Below are positions 18,272 to 25,213 of a stretch of DNA of 64,000 nucleotides, piece by piece; position 1 is the first letter of the stretch, and each line of letters begins with the position of its first letter. Origin of the DNA: Rubrivivax sp. Its GTDB lineage: Bacteria > Pseudomonadota > Gammaproteobacteria > Burkholderiales > Burkholderiaceae_C. The notes beneath the pieces are model-generated. The model saw nothing but the letters and a program-made list of their open reading frames with translations, made no database searches and was not told the origin of the DNA. The stretch covers positions 34,636 to 98,635 of the forward strand of contig JAHCKS010000010.1 of the NCBI GenBank assembly GCA_026125665.1, written 5' to 3'. The position numbers were made by a program, and so were the translations under genes.

Positions 18272-19873
18272 ATGGCCACCAACGCGATCGACGGTCTGCC
18301 GACCTACGGCGCCGTCTATGTCGTCTCCGACCTGCACCTCGGCGGCTTCGAGGAGGAGCGCGGACGCAACTACCGCATCTTCCGCGCCAGGGAGGCGCGC
18401 GCGCTGGAGTGGCTGATCGACCAGGGGCTGGCGAAGGAGAGCGTCAGTGGCCGCCGTTGCCTGGTGCTCAACGGCGACATCGTCGACTTCCTGGCTCACC
18501 GCACGCCACGCTACTTCGACTGGGCGCACGCGGTGGACAAGCTGAACGACGCGATCGGCGACAAGGAACAGGCCATCGTCTGGCAGGCGCTGCGCCGTTT
18601 CGTCACCGAGGACATCGGCGACCTCGTGATCGTGCTCGGCAACCACGACGTCGAGCTGGCCCTGCCCGAGCCGCAGCAGGTGCTGCTGCACTATCTCACC
18701 CAGGGCCGGCTCGACCTGCGCGGCCGCATCCACTTCGCGCTCGACGGCGCCGGTTTCGCCTGCCGCGTGGCCGGCCCGGGCGGCGGCAAACGCGTGCTGT
18801 GCCTGCACGGCAACGAGGCCGACCCCTGGAACGCGATCGACTACGGGCGGCTGTCGCTCATTCGCCGGGCGCTGGCCCGCGGCAGCATGGATCGCAACGC
18901 CCTGGTGCTCGACAACTGGATCCCCAACGCCGGCACCCAGCTCGTCATCGAGTACCTCAACGGCCAGAAGCGCAAGTACCAGTGGATCGACCTCCTCAAG
19001 CCCGAGGAGGAGGCCGTCGGGATGATCACCGCGGCCCTGTGCAACCTGCCGGCAGTGCGCACGTTCGCCGAGACGATGGCCCAGCAGTCGCGCACCAGGA
19101 AGCAGCTGGCCGACGGCTTCATGGCCGGCACGCACGTGCAACCCTCGACCGCCGCGGACGCCGCCGCGGCGGTTGCCGTGGCCGACCCGCCGCTGCCCGT
19201 GCCGACGGCCGTGGCCCGCGCCATCGACGCGCTGGGCAGCGGCCAGACCCCCGAGGACCTGGTGCGCGAGCCGGACGACGCGTACCTGATGGGCAAGATC
19301 GAGCTCGCCGCGCGCACGTTGCAGCTCAAGGCCTGGCCGAGCTCGCTGCGCGAGGTGCTGGCCTCGACGCTCGCCGACGACCGCAGCTTCGAGTTCAGCG
19401 AGACCGACGCCACGTTCCGCGAGCTCGACAACCTGGTGGGCCCCGACCCGGACTTCCTCGTCGCCGGCCACACGCACCTGCACCGCGCCTGCGAACGCAA
19501 GCGCTTCCCCGGCAAGTACTACTTCAACTCGGGCACCTGGATCCAGATCCTGTCGATCCCGAAGGAACTGCTGGCACCCGATCTCTACCCGTTCCTCAAG
19601 GAGCGCCTGGAGGACGGCAGCATCGACAGGCTCGAGCAGGCGATCCACACGCCGCGCGGCGAGTTCTCGCTGCTGCGCACGCGGCGCACCGTCGTCTGCA
19701 TTGCGCCCGGCGCCGGCGGCACGGTGCGAGGCGAGCTGCGCACGGTCGAAGAGGCCGCCGTCCCCGCCAAGGGCACGGCCGCGGCGGGCAGGAAGGCGGG
19801 CGCGACGCCGGCCGGCTGGAAGCTCGTCCCCGTCGGCGGCTCCACCTTCCCTTCCGAAGGAGGTGCCGAGTGA
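18272..19873 (+). CDS. Calcineurin-like metallophosphoesterase, partner of a CHAT protease
   Basis: This 533-residue protein has all metallophosphoesterase motifs: SDLHLGG (Asp20, His22), LNGDIVD (Asp69, Asp72), LGNHDVE (Asn124, His125, Asp126), a conserved histidine in LHGNEAD, and GHTHLHR near residue 400. That predicts a cytoplasmic di-metal phosphatase, diesterase or nuclease; no signal peptide is seen. An unusually long segment (about residues 250-360) containing an Ala/Pro-rich linker separates the GNHD and GHTH motifs. The ~130-residue C-terminal tail is unassigned. ATG at 18272 follows AGGGAGGGAGG. The stop overlaps the GTG start of the CHAT gene (GTGA), so the two are translationally coupled and probably act together. 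The substrate is unknown. Confidence 0.88.
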   Translation: MATNAIDGLPTYGAVYVVSDLHLGGFEEERGRNYRIFRAREARALEWLIDQGLAKESVSGRRCLVLNGDIVDFLAHRTPRYFDWAHAVDKLNDAIGDKEQAIVWQALRRFVTEDIGDLVIVLGNHDVELALPEPQQVLLHYLTQGRLDLRGRIHFALDGAGFACRVAGPGGGKRVLCLHGNEADPWNAIDYGRLSLIRRALARGSMDRNALVLDNWIPNAGTQLVIEYLNGQKRKYQWIDLLKPEEEAVGMITAALCNLPAVRTFAETMAQQSRTRKQLADGFMAGTHVQPSTAADAAAAVAVADPPLPVPTAVARAIDALGSGQTPEDLVREPDDAYLMGKIELAARTLQLKAWPSSLREVLASTLADDRSFEFSETDATFRELDNLVGPDPDFLVAGHTHLHRACERKRFPGKYYFNSGTWIQILSIPKELLAPDLYPFLKERLEDGSIDRLEQAIHTPRGEFSLLRTRRTVVCIAPGAGGTVRGELRTVEEAAVPAKGTAAAGRKAGATPAGWKLVPVGGSTFPSEGGAE

Positions 19874-22017
19874 GCACGATCGCGCCGCGCAAGGTGAGCC
19901 TGCGCTTCCTGCGCGAGGGGCCCACGCACAACCATCTGCTGTCGCCGCTGACGCCCTATCTCGCCACCGTCGGCCGCAACGACGCCGTGACGGTGCGCAT
20001 GCCCTACGAACACCGTCGGCTGCTGCGCGACCTGGCGGCGCTTCGCTACGGCGCGGACGCCACGCAAGGGCCCGACGCAGCACGCATCAAGGCGCCGGAG
20101 CGCCGCCTGATCGCCGACGACGTGAGCGCGATCTTCGAGTCCATTCCGGGCCTCGGCGCCGAGATCGGGACAGCGCAGGCGTGCCACCCGGGCCTGGTCC
20201 ACCTCGAGCTGGTGTTCTCGGCGGCCGAGCTGTCGATGCTGCCCTTCGAGCTGGCCACCTCGCCGCGCGGCTTCCCCGGCGAAGGCTTGCCGCTCTCGGT
20301 GCAGGTGAGCACGCCGATCACGATCACGCGCAGCGTGCCCTCGGCGCCCGGGCGGGACCGCAAGTGGAACCTGAGGCCGCGCATCCTCTTCGCCTGGGCC
20401 TCTCCCCCCGGGCTGCCGCGGGTGCCGCACGAGGCACACCTGGCGGCGCTGGTCAAGGCGCTGCAGGCCTGGACCGGGCCGCTGCACGAACTGCCCGGCG
20501 GCGACGCCGATCGCGCCGCCGCGCTGGGCCGGTACCTCGTCGTGCTGCCCCAGGCCACGCGCCGCCAGATCGAACGGCTCTGCCGCGAAGACACCTTCAC
20601 GCATGTGCACCTGCTCGCCCATGGCGCCACGGTGGACGATGCGGCCGAAGCGCAATACGCGCTGGCCCTGCACGCGGCGGGCGGCCGCGGCACCGAACTG
20701 GTGGGCGCCGAGCGGCTGCAGGCGGCGCTGCGCCTGCCGCTCGAGCGCAGCGCCGGCGAGAGAAGCCTGTCGCATCCGCTGGTCGTGAGCCTGGCCACGT
20801 GCGACTCGGGCAACCTGTCGCAGGTGGTGACGCCGGGCATGAGCCTGGCGCACGCCATCCATGCCGCCGGCGTGCCGCTGGTGGTGGGGTCGCTCTTCCC
20901 GATCACCTATGGCGGCTCCGTCGCGCTGGCCGAGGGCCTCTACGAAGGCCTGCTCGGTGGCAAGGACCCGCGCTGGGTCCTGTACGAGACGCGGCACCGG
21001 CTGTTCCGACGCGACGAGCGCACCCATGACTGGGCGAGCATGGTCGCCTACGCCTCCCTTCCCGACGACATCGGCGACCAGGCGACCGACGTCCGATACC
21101 TCGCCGCCTGCGATCTGATCGATGCGCGCATCCGGCTGGCCACCTTGCTGGCGAGGCGGCTCGAACGACCGGGCGCGGGCTCCGAGGGCGGCGCGACCGC
21201 AGCGGGTGAACATCTGGCCAGCTTCGATGCGCAGGACAAGGCGATCCGCGACGCCGAGAGCAAGCTTCCCGACCAGCGGGCCTACCTCATCGAAGGCCAC
21301 GGCATGCGCGCCAGTGCCGAGAAGAAGAGGTCACGTGTGCTGTTCGATGCAGCCATGGCACTGTCGCCGGCCGGCTCCCCGACACCCGGGCCAGGGCGTG
21401 CCGCCGCGCGGCCGAGGCAGAGCAGCCCGGGTGAAAGTGCCGCGCAGGCCAGCCTCCTCCAACGCTCCGTCGAGGCGTTGCGCAACGCCCAGGGCATCTA
21501 CCGGCGCACGGCGCAGATCCCGCCGTGGGTGGTGCAGCGCCCCGTCATCGGTCCGGAGATGCTGCCCACGCAGCACTGGGTGCTGACGCAGGCGCTCAGC
21601 CTCGAGTTCGTGCTGCACCGGACGATGGACGTGACCGACTGGCATGCGGCGGTGAGCAACGCGCAGATGCTGTTGTCCAGCGGCGAAGTGCTCGCGGGCA
21701 CGGGCACGTCCGGTGAGGCGGGCGACCCGATCTGGGCGCACGGCTCGTTGATCGAGCTGCACCTGCTGGCCCATGGGCTCGGGCTGGTGGCGCACGCCGA
21801 TGCGAAGGCCCGCCAGCATCTCAAGGCCTTCATCGACGCCACTCGCCACAGCCCCGTGCCCTTCTTCCGCAGCTCCACCATCGCCCAGCTCAAGCGCTAC
21901 ACGGAGTGGTGGTTCGACCCCGCGTTTGCGCGGGCCTGCGGACTGCCGAGCGAAGACAAGAAGGCGCGCCTGGTCCGGGCGCTCGCCGGCGAGTTGATCG
22001 AGTCACTGCAGGCGTAG
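19870..22017 (+). CDS. CHAT-domain (caspase-like) protease with unassigned C-terminal half
   Basis: The 715-residue protein contains a CHAT domain (about residues 180-400), a relative of caspase and separase peptidases. The predicted catalytic pair is His251 (HVHLLAHG) and Cys311 (LATCDSGN), followed by the typical AGVPLVVGSLFPITYGGSVALAEGLYEGLL. The N-terminal ~175 residues and the C-terminal ~300 are not recognised with confidence. The C-terminus is helical, with hints of TRAFs-binding/TPR-like sequence (HWVLTQALSLEFVL, STIAQLKRYTEWW). The start is GTG within the GTGA overlap, preceded by AAGGAGGTG. Caspase-like proteases beside nucleotide-processing enzymes often serve in phage defence or programmed cell death, but that is inference here. 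The target is unknown. Confidence 0.85.
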   Translation: MSTIAPRKVSLRFLREGPTHNHLLSPLTPYLATVGRNDAVTVRMPYEHRRLLRDLAALRYGADATQGPDAARIKAPERRLIADDVSAIFESIPGLGAEIGTAQACHPGLVHLELVFSAAELSMLPFELATSPRGFPGEGLPLSVQVSTPITITRSVPSAPGRDRKWNLRPRILFAWASPPGLPRVPHEAHLAALVKALQAWTGPLHELPGGDADRAAALGRYLVVLPQATRRQIERLCREDTFTHVHLLAHGATVDDAAEAQYALALHAAGGRGTELVGAERLQAALRLPLERSAGERSLSHPLVVSLATCDSGNLSQVVTPGMSLAHAIHAAGVPLVVGSLFPITYGGSVALAEGLYEGLLGGKDPRWVLYETRHRLFRRDERTHDWASMVAYASLPDDIGDQATDVRYLAACDLIDARIRLATLLARRLERPGAGSEGGATAAGEHLASFDAQDKAIRDAESKLPDQRAYLIEGHGMRASAEKKRSRVLFDAAMALSPAGSPTPGPGRAAARPRQSSPGESAAQASLLQRSVEALRNAQGIYRRTAQIPPWVVQRPVIGPEMLPTQHWVLTQALSLEFVLHRTMDVTDWHAAVSNAQMLLSSGEVLAGTGTSGEAGDPIWAHGSLIELHLLAHGLGLVAHADAKARQHLKAFIDATRHSPVPFFRSSTIAQLKRYTEWWFDPAFARACGLPSEDKKARLVRALAGELIESLQA

Positions 22018-22154
22018 CGCCGAGCCGCTGCGGCCCCGACGCGACGCGCCGCCGACCGTTTGGCGGCGCTGCCGCGGGTCGAACGAGTCGGGAGGGCGCC
22101 AGCGTTCGTGTCTTGCCGAGGCGCCCGCCCATCGGCGGCCCGGCCACCCTGTTC

Positions 22155-22193
22155 TTGACACGATCGACTCATGTGGATATCTTTGAGATATCC
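22155..22193 (+). promoter_or_regulatory. Promoter and palindromic operator of the toxin-antitoxin operon
   Basis: A -35 box TTGACA (22155-22160) and a -10-like TATCTT (22178-22183) are 17 bases apart. Overlapping the -10 is a perfect palindrome: GGATATC (22175-22181), 5-base spacer, GATATCC (22187-22193). Palindromes at the promoter are typical of type II toxin-antitoxin autoregulation by the antitoxin, but binding is inferred. Confidence 0.65.
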
Positions 22194-22212
22194 AGTTTGG
22201 GACGATCATGCC

Positions 22213-22500
22213 ATGGCCACTCGCAGCTCCACCGATCAGATCGCGTTCCGCTACCGCCCGGCAGACAGCACGACCGGAGTGACCCGCAGCACCGCCAAGC
22301 GGCTGGCGGAACGCCTGGGTGTCGATGAGACCCAGGTCATTCATCTCGCGCTGCATGAGATGGCAGTCAAGCTGCTCCCCCAGTACGAGGCCGACGACGC
22401 GCCTCTGACGGCGGCACAGATTCGGCAGATCAAGAAGCGGGCCCCTCAGGGCAAGAAGCAATCGGTCCGTTCGAGCCTGTTCGAGGTCACACCGGCATGA
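22213..22500 (+). CDS. Probable antitoxin of a PemK/MazF-type system
   Basis: This 95-residue protein is small and basic/acidic mixed, with a ribbon-helix-helix-like or short helical region (TGVTRSTAKRLAERLGVDETQVIHLALHEMAVKLL) and a charged C-terminus (QIRQIKKRAPQGKKQ). It would bind the palindrome upstream and neutralise the toxin encoded next. Its stop overlaps the ATG of the toxin gene (ATGA). The longer frame from 22171 runs into the operator, so ATG at 22213 is chosen. There is no strong family match I can name, and the antitoxin role rests on context. Confidence 0.7.
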   Translation: MATRSSTDQIAFRYRPADSTTGVTRSTAKRLAERLGVDETQVIHLALHEMAVKLLPQYEADDAPLTAAQIRQIKKRAPQGKKQSVRSSLFEVTPA

Positions 22501-22907
22501 CGCCGCGCTGGTGGGCCGAGCCCACCGCCGGCGACATCGTCTGGTGCCACTTCCCCGACGACATCCATCCACGCCCCAAGCCACGGCCCGCTCTGATCCT
22601 GGCCGTGTTCGACGACGACGCGCCGCAGTTCACGGTGCGAGTGGCCTACGGCACGAGCCAGAAGACCACCACCCTGCACCGGGGCGAGTTCTCGATCCTG
22701 CGCAACCGGAACCCGGCCGCCTACGAGGCCGCGGGCCTCAGCTACGACACGAAGTTCAACCTGCGCCAAGCCCTCGACCCGCCGTTCACGACCGAGTGGT
22801 TCTCGGTGCCGCCGGCCGCGCCGCACGGGCAGACGCCGAAGCTGGGCACCCTGCATCCTTCGCTGGTGCGCGCTGCCCAGGCGGCGTTTCGGGCTGCTGC
22901 CGAGTGA
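22497..22907 (+). CDS. PemK/MazF-like toxin
   Basis: The 136-residue protein shows the PemK/MazF beta-barrel pattern: AGDIVWCHFPDD, PRPKPRPALILAVFDDD (the conserved RP..i strand), VRVAYGTSQKT, FSILRNRNPAAYEAAGL. Family members are mRNA endonucleases or, in some clades, degenerate. It has extra sequence at the C-terminus, and partner specificity lies with the upstream gene. It overlaps that gene by 4 bases (ATGA) and overlaps the next reading frame at its end (GTGA), suggesting a three-gene operon. Confidence 0.75.
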   Translation: MTPRWWAEPTAGDIVWCHFPDDIHPRPKPRPALILAVFDDDAPQFTVRVAYGTSQKTTTLHRGEFSILRNRNPAAYEAAGLSYDTKFNLRQALDPPFTTEWFSVPPAAPHGQTPKLGTLHPSLVRAAQAAFRAAAE

Positions 22908-23254
22908 GTCCGAACGAGGCTGCGCCTTCCCCCATCCTGCGTGCGCTGCAAGGGGCACTTGGACGATCGTCCGGACGTCCAAGGAGCAAGGCCGACCGGC
23001 GTGCCGACGCGTTCTGCGCTGAACGACGGCTGCCGATCGATGCGTTGACGGTTGCGGTCAAGGACCTCGGCCCGCTGGCCAACCCGTTGACGCCCGCGAC
23101 CGCGCAGGCACTGCACGGGGCGAGCACGCCGGCACGCCACGGGCGGCACGACAAGACCCTGCTGGACAAGCGTGTGCGCGACACCGGCGTGTGGCACGCC
23201 GACAGGCCCACATTGCGCTGGGCCGATGAGGTCTGCGACGCACTGCAGGCCTGA
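22904..23254 (+). CDS. Hypothetical protein coupled to the toxin gene; resembles the N-terminal part of a 2OG-Fe(II) oxygenase family
   Basis: The GTG start overlaps the toxin stop (GTGA), so this 116-residue frame is probably translated. The segment LTVAVKDLGPLANPLTPATAQALHGAS followed by PARHGRHDKTLLDKRVRDT follows the pattern of the N-terminal region of a bacterial prolyl-4-hydroxylase-like 2OG-Fe(II) oxygenase family (substrate-side strand, then ApyGkG.eT..D..VR). The catalytic His-x-Asp core is absent, so it is either a truncated relic or a small stand-alone module. The resemblance is from memory of the family pattern, not a search. The frame upstream is open through the toxin gene, so the start is not fixed by a stop. 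Confidence 0.5.
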   Translation: MSPNEAAPSPILRALQGALGRSSGRPRSKADRRADAFCAERRLPIDALTVAVKDLGPLANPLTPATAQALHGASTPARHGRHDKTLLDKRVRDTGVWHADRPTLRWADEVCDALQA

Positions 23255-23402
23255 GGTCACATCGGCGCTCGGGCTGCAGCAGATCGACGAACTCGGCGGC
23301 GTCCCGCTTCTCCACCCCGAGGCGGATCATCAACTCTGGCCGACCCGAAGAACGCCGCCTCCGACCATGCTGCACTCTGGGTTGACCTCGGTCTAACGGT
23401 CT
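23255..23402. other. Non-coding boundary sequence between the toxin operon and the integrase remnant
   Basis: No gene is convincing here. A short minus-strand translation (GRPELMIRLGVEKRDAAEFVDLL) looks protein-like but is not part of a complete frame I can place, and may be relic DNA. Together with the remnant and the att site it forms a 565-base gene-poor stretch before the ICE integrase. Confidence 0.4.
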
Positions 23403-23513
23403 AACAGCTCGCCCAGCCTCCCAACTGCGATGGTCCAGCGCTACACGCATCTCGCCGCCGACCACCTGGTGCCTTGGGCCGAGCGGCTGACGACGCGGCG
23501 TGCAGACCGCGGC
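23403..23513 (+). pseudogene. C-terminal remnant of a tyrosine integrase
   Basis: The translation from 23430, MVQRYTHLAADHLVPWAERL, matches the extreme C-terminus of many phage/ICE integrases (the tyrosine sits in VQRYTHL). The upstream catalytic Arg and His-x-x-Arg blocks are missing and stops interrupt the region, so only the tail survives. It lies directly against the tRNA 3' repeat, as integrase C-termini often do. This implies an earlier element occupied the same tRNA site before or beside the present ICE. Confidence 0.7.
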
Positions 23514-23604
23514 ACGAATCCGTCACATCAGACGGAAAGCGACAGCGACCCAACGACCTGCGCGCGCTCGCATCGCGCAAGTCGTTGTGATCAAAGAGGA
23601 AACC

Positions 23605-23653
23605 TGGTGGGCCCTGTAGGATTCGAACCTACGACCAACGGATTAAGAGTCCG
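23605..23653 (-). repeat. ICE attachment-site repeat: 3' half of tRNA-Lys(CTT)
   Basis: Read on the minus strand, this is the 3' half of a tRNA-Lys: anticodon arm with loop CTCTTAA (anticodon CTT), variable region, a standard T arm (GGTTCGAATCC) and the CCA end (at 23607-23605). The 5' half (acceptor strand and D arm) is missing: sequence before GGAC does not match. A 3'-only copy next to an integrase gene is the classic attL/attR of an element that integrates in a tRNA gene. Because the 3' end points left, the element should lie to the right, and the intact tRNA should be at its far end, outside this window. Confidence 0.85.
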
Positions 23654-23819
23654 TCCAACCGTCGAAGGGGTCGCAGAGTTCAGATCGGCTGAGACTGCTT
23701 GCATACCCCACGTGCGAAATTGTGCCCGTTCTCGCGGGATGCCGTCAAAGTGCCGTGACGCCGTCCGCATTCGCACCCCTCCAAGTGGAGGTGGCACGAC
23801 CGTCACAGTCTGAGGCAGG

Positions 23820-24788
23820 CTACAAGGCGCCCAGTGCGTCGCGCATCGCTTGCAGGTCCGGGTGCACGTAGCCGTAGGTCGTGGATATCGACGTATGCCC
23901 GAGTTGTTGCTGAACAACCTTTAGGTTCGGGACTGCATTTGCGAGGATTGTGGCCGTCGTGTGCCGAATGCGGTGAGCGCTCAGCCTCGGCATGGAGCTT
24001 GGCACGTGAGCACGCAGGCGCCGGAAGAAGCTGTCGAGGTTGTGTGTCCTCATCTCGCGGGTGACGAACACGGTCGGGCGCACGCTGAACAGTGGCAGGC
24101 AGAACACCTGCCTGCCGGAAAGCTCGGGCCCGACGACGTGCCGCGTGTGCTGTCTGAGACGCTCCAAGTCCGGCGTCAGTGCCGTTGGCAGTGGAATGCG
24201 CCACTCCCGGCGGGTCTTGCTCGTCTCCGATCGCAGGCAGATCGTTTGCTCGTCAAACGAGACATCGTTCCAACGCAGTCCGAGGAGCTGTCGCTTGCGC
24301 ATCCCGGTCAGGTAGAAGGTTCGCAGCACAGCGAGCCAGAACCACTGCGGCGGGATGACTTCGACGAGGCGACCTTTGGAATCGCAGCGCCGCTCCGACT
24401 CCAGGAATGACAGGAAGGCAAGCATCTCCTTCTTGCTCACGGCTTTGGGGCCAGCCTGCGGTGTGGGGATGGAAGGCACGTCGCGATACGGGTTGCGCTC
24501 CATGCACCCTTGGCGGCAGGCGAAGTTGAACAGCGTCGAGAGGTGCCGCCGCTCGGTGTTGACGCTGGTGGGTCTCATCCTGCGTCGGCAATCGTCTCGG
24601 AAAGAGATCAGGACATCGGCTGTGATCAGCTGAAGCGCCACGGCCTCGGAACATGCTCCTGGGCCGAGCAAGTGACGGGCAAGATTTGTCGCGCACAGCC
24701 GGTAGCGCTTGCAGGTCTCGGGGGCAAGTACCTTGAAACGAAGGTACTCGTCGCAAAGCCTGCCCAACGTTCGTATGGCCGAGCTCAT
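23820..24788 (-). CDS. int: ICE tyrosine recombinase (integrase)
   Basis: This 322-residue tyrosine recombinase has an N-terminal SAM-like core-binding domain (LGRLCDEYLRFKVLAPETCKRYRLC; residues 8-95). The catalytic domain has Arg164 (TGMRKRQLLGL), His272-x-x-Arg275 (AHRIRHTTA), His298 (LGHTS) and nucleophile Tyr307 (ISTTYGYVH). All active-site residues are present. It lies 166 bases from the tRNA repeat with its 3' end facing it, as expected for the enzyme that excises this ICE. The frame extends upstream, but ATG at 24788 begins the recognisable domain. No excisionase is identifiable next to it. Confidence 0.93.
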   Translation of the reverse strand: MSSAIRTLGRLCDEYLRFKVLAPETCKRYRLCATNLARHLLGPGACSEAVALQLITADVLISFRDDCRRRMRPTSVNTERRHLSTLFNFACRQGCMERNPYRDVPSIPTPQAGPKAVSKKEMLAFLSFLESERRCDSKGRLVEVIPPQWFWLAVLRTFYLTGMRKRQLLGLRWNDVSFDEQTICLRSETSKTRREWRIPLPTALTPDLERLRQHTRHVVGPELSGRQVFCLPLFSVRPTVFVTREMRTHNLDSFFRRLRAHVPSSMPRLSAHRIRHTTATILANAVPNLKVVQQQLGHTSISTTYGYVHPDLQAMRDALGAL

Positions 24789-25210
24789 TGGCCGGCACCT
24801 CCCAAAGGCGCGGATATCGGCGGAAGGGACGCCAAACTCAAGGGCGCGGACGACTGTTCTTGAGGCGCGACCTGCATGGGCGAGGCAGTGTGCACGCTTG
24901 ACGATGCGGCGCCAAGCCATCCACTCTTTGCGAGAGCGGCGGGACCCAGGAGTTGCAGAGCCCGCTCCGGCGAATATCAGACAACGAAGGACGAGCAAGC
25001 GAGGCCCGCCACAGCGGAACGCCCGGCCCGTCATAGGCATCCCAAAGTCGTGGTCACCACCGATGCCACCGATGGACTGGGAGGAGCAATGCACGGCTGT
25101 TCACCGGCAAGGGCGCGGTCGTTCTTGTGGCCGGCGCGTCGATCGCATCTGAAGCGCAATGCCAACTCGGCGCGGCCTCGCAAAGCGCGGAGGCGGCTGC
25201 CAACGTCCGC
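24789..25210. other. Gene-poor stretch upstream of the integrase, cut by IS insertions
   Basis: Frames crossing these 422 bases are Arg/Ala-rich and poorly biased. The integrase frame is open through this stretch but looks unlike the family. It probably holds the int promoter and may be relic DNA. The adjacent insertion sequences interrupt it: sequence left of the IS5-type element and right of the IS630-type element would join at ...CGTCCGC-TA-GCAGGC.... Confidence 0.45.
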
Positions 25211-25213
25211 TAG

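Noticed and set aside
17383-19869. Upstream extension of the CHAT protein frame giving a 1,544-residue protein
   Set aside because: It overlaps the MmgE/PrpD and metallophosphoesterase genes in another frame and lacks domain sequence. The GTG at 19870 with its AAGGAGGTG site is a better start.
23605-23680. Complete tRNA-Lys gene
   Set aside because: Only the 3' half from the anticodon arm matches. The 5' acceptor strand and D arm are replaced by unrelated sequence, so it is an attachment repeat, not a tRNA gene.
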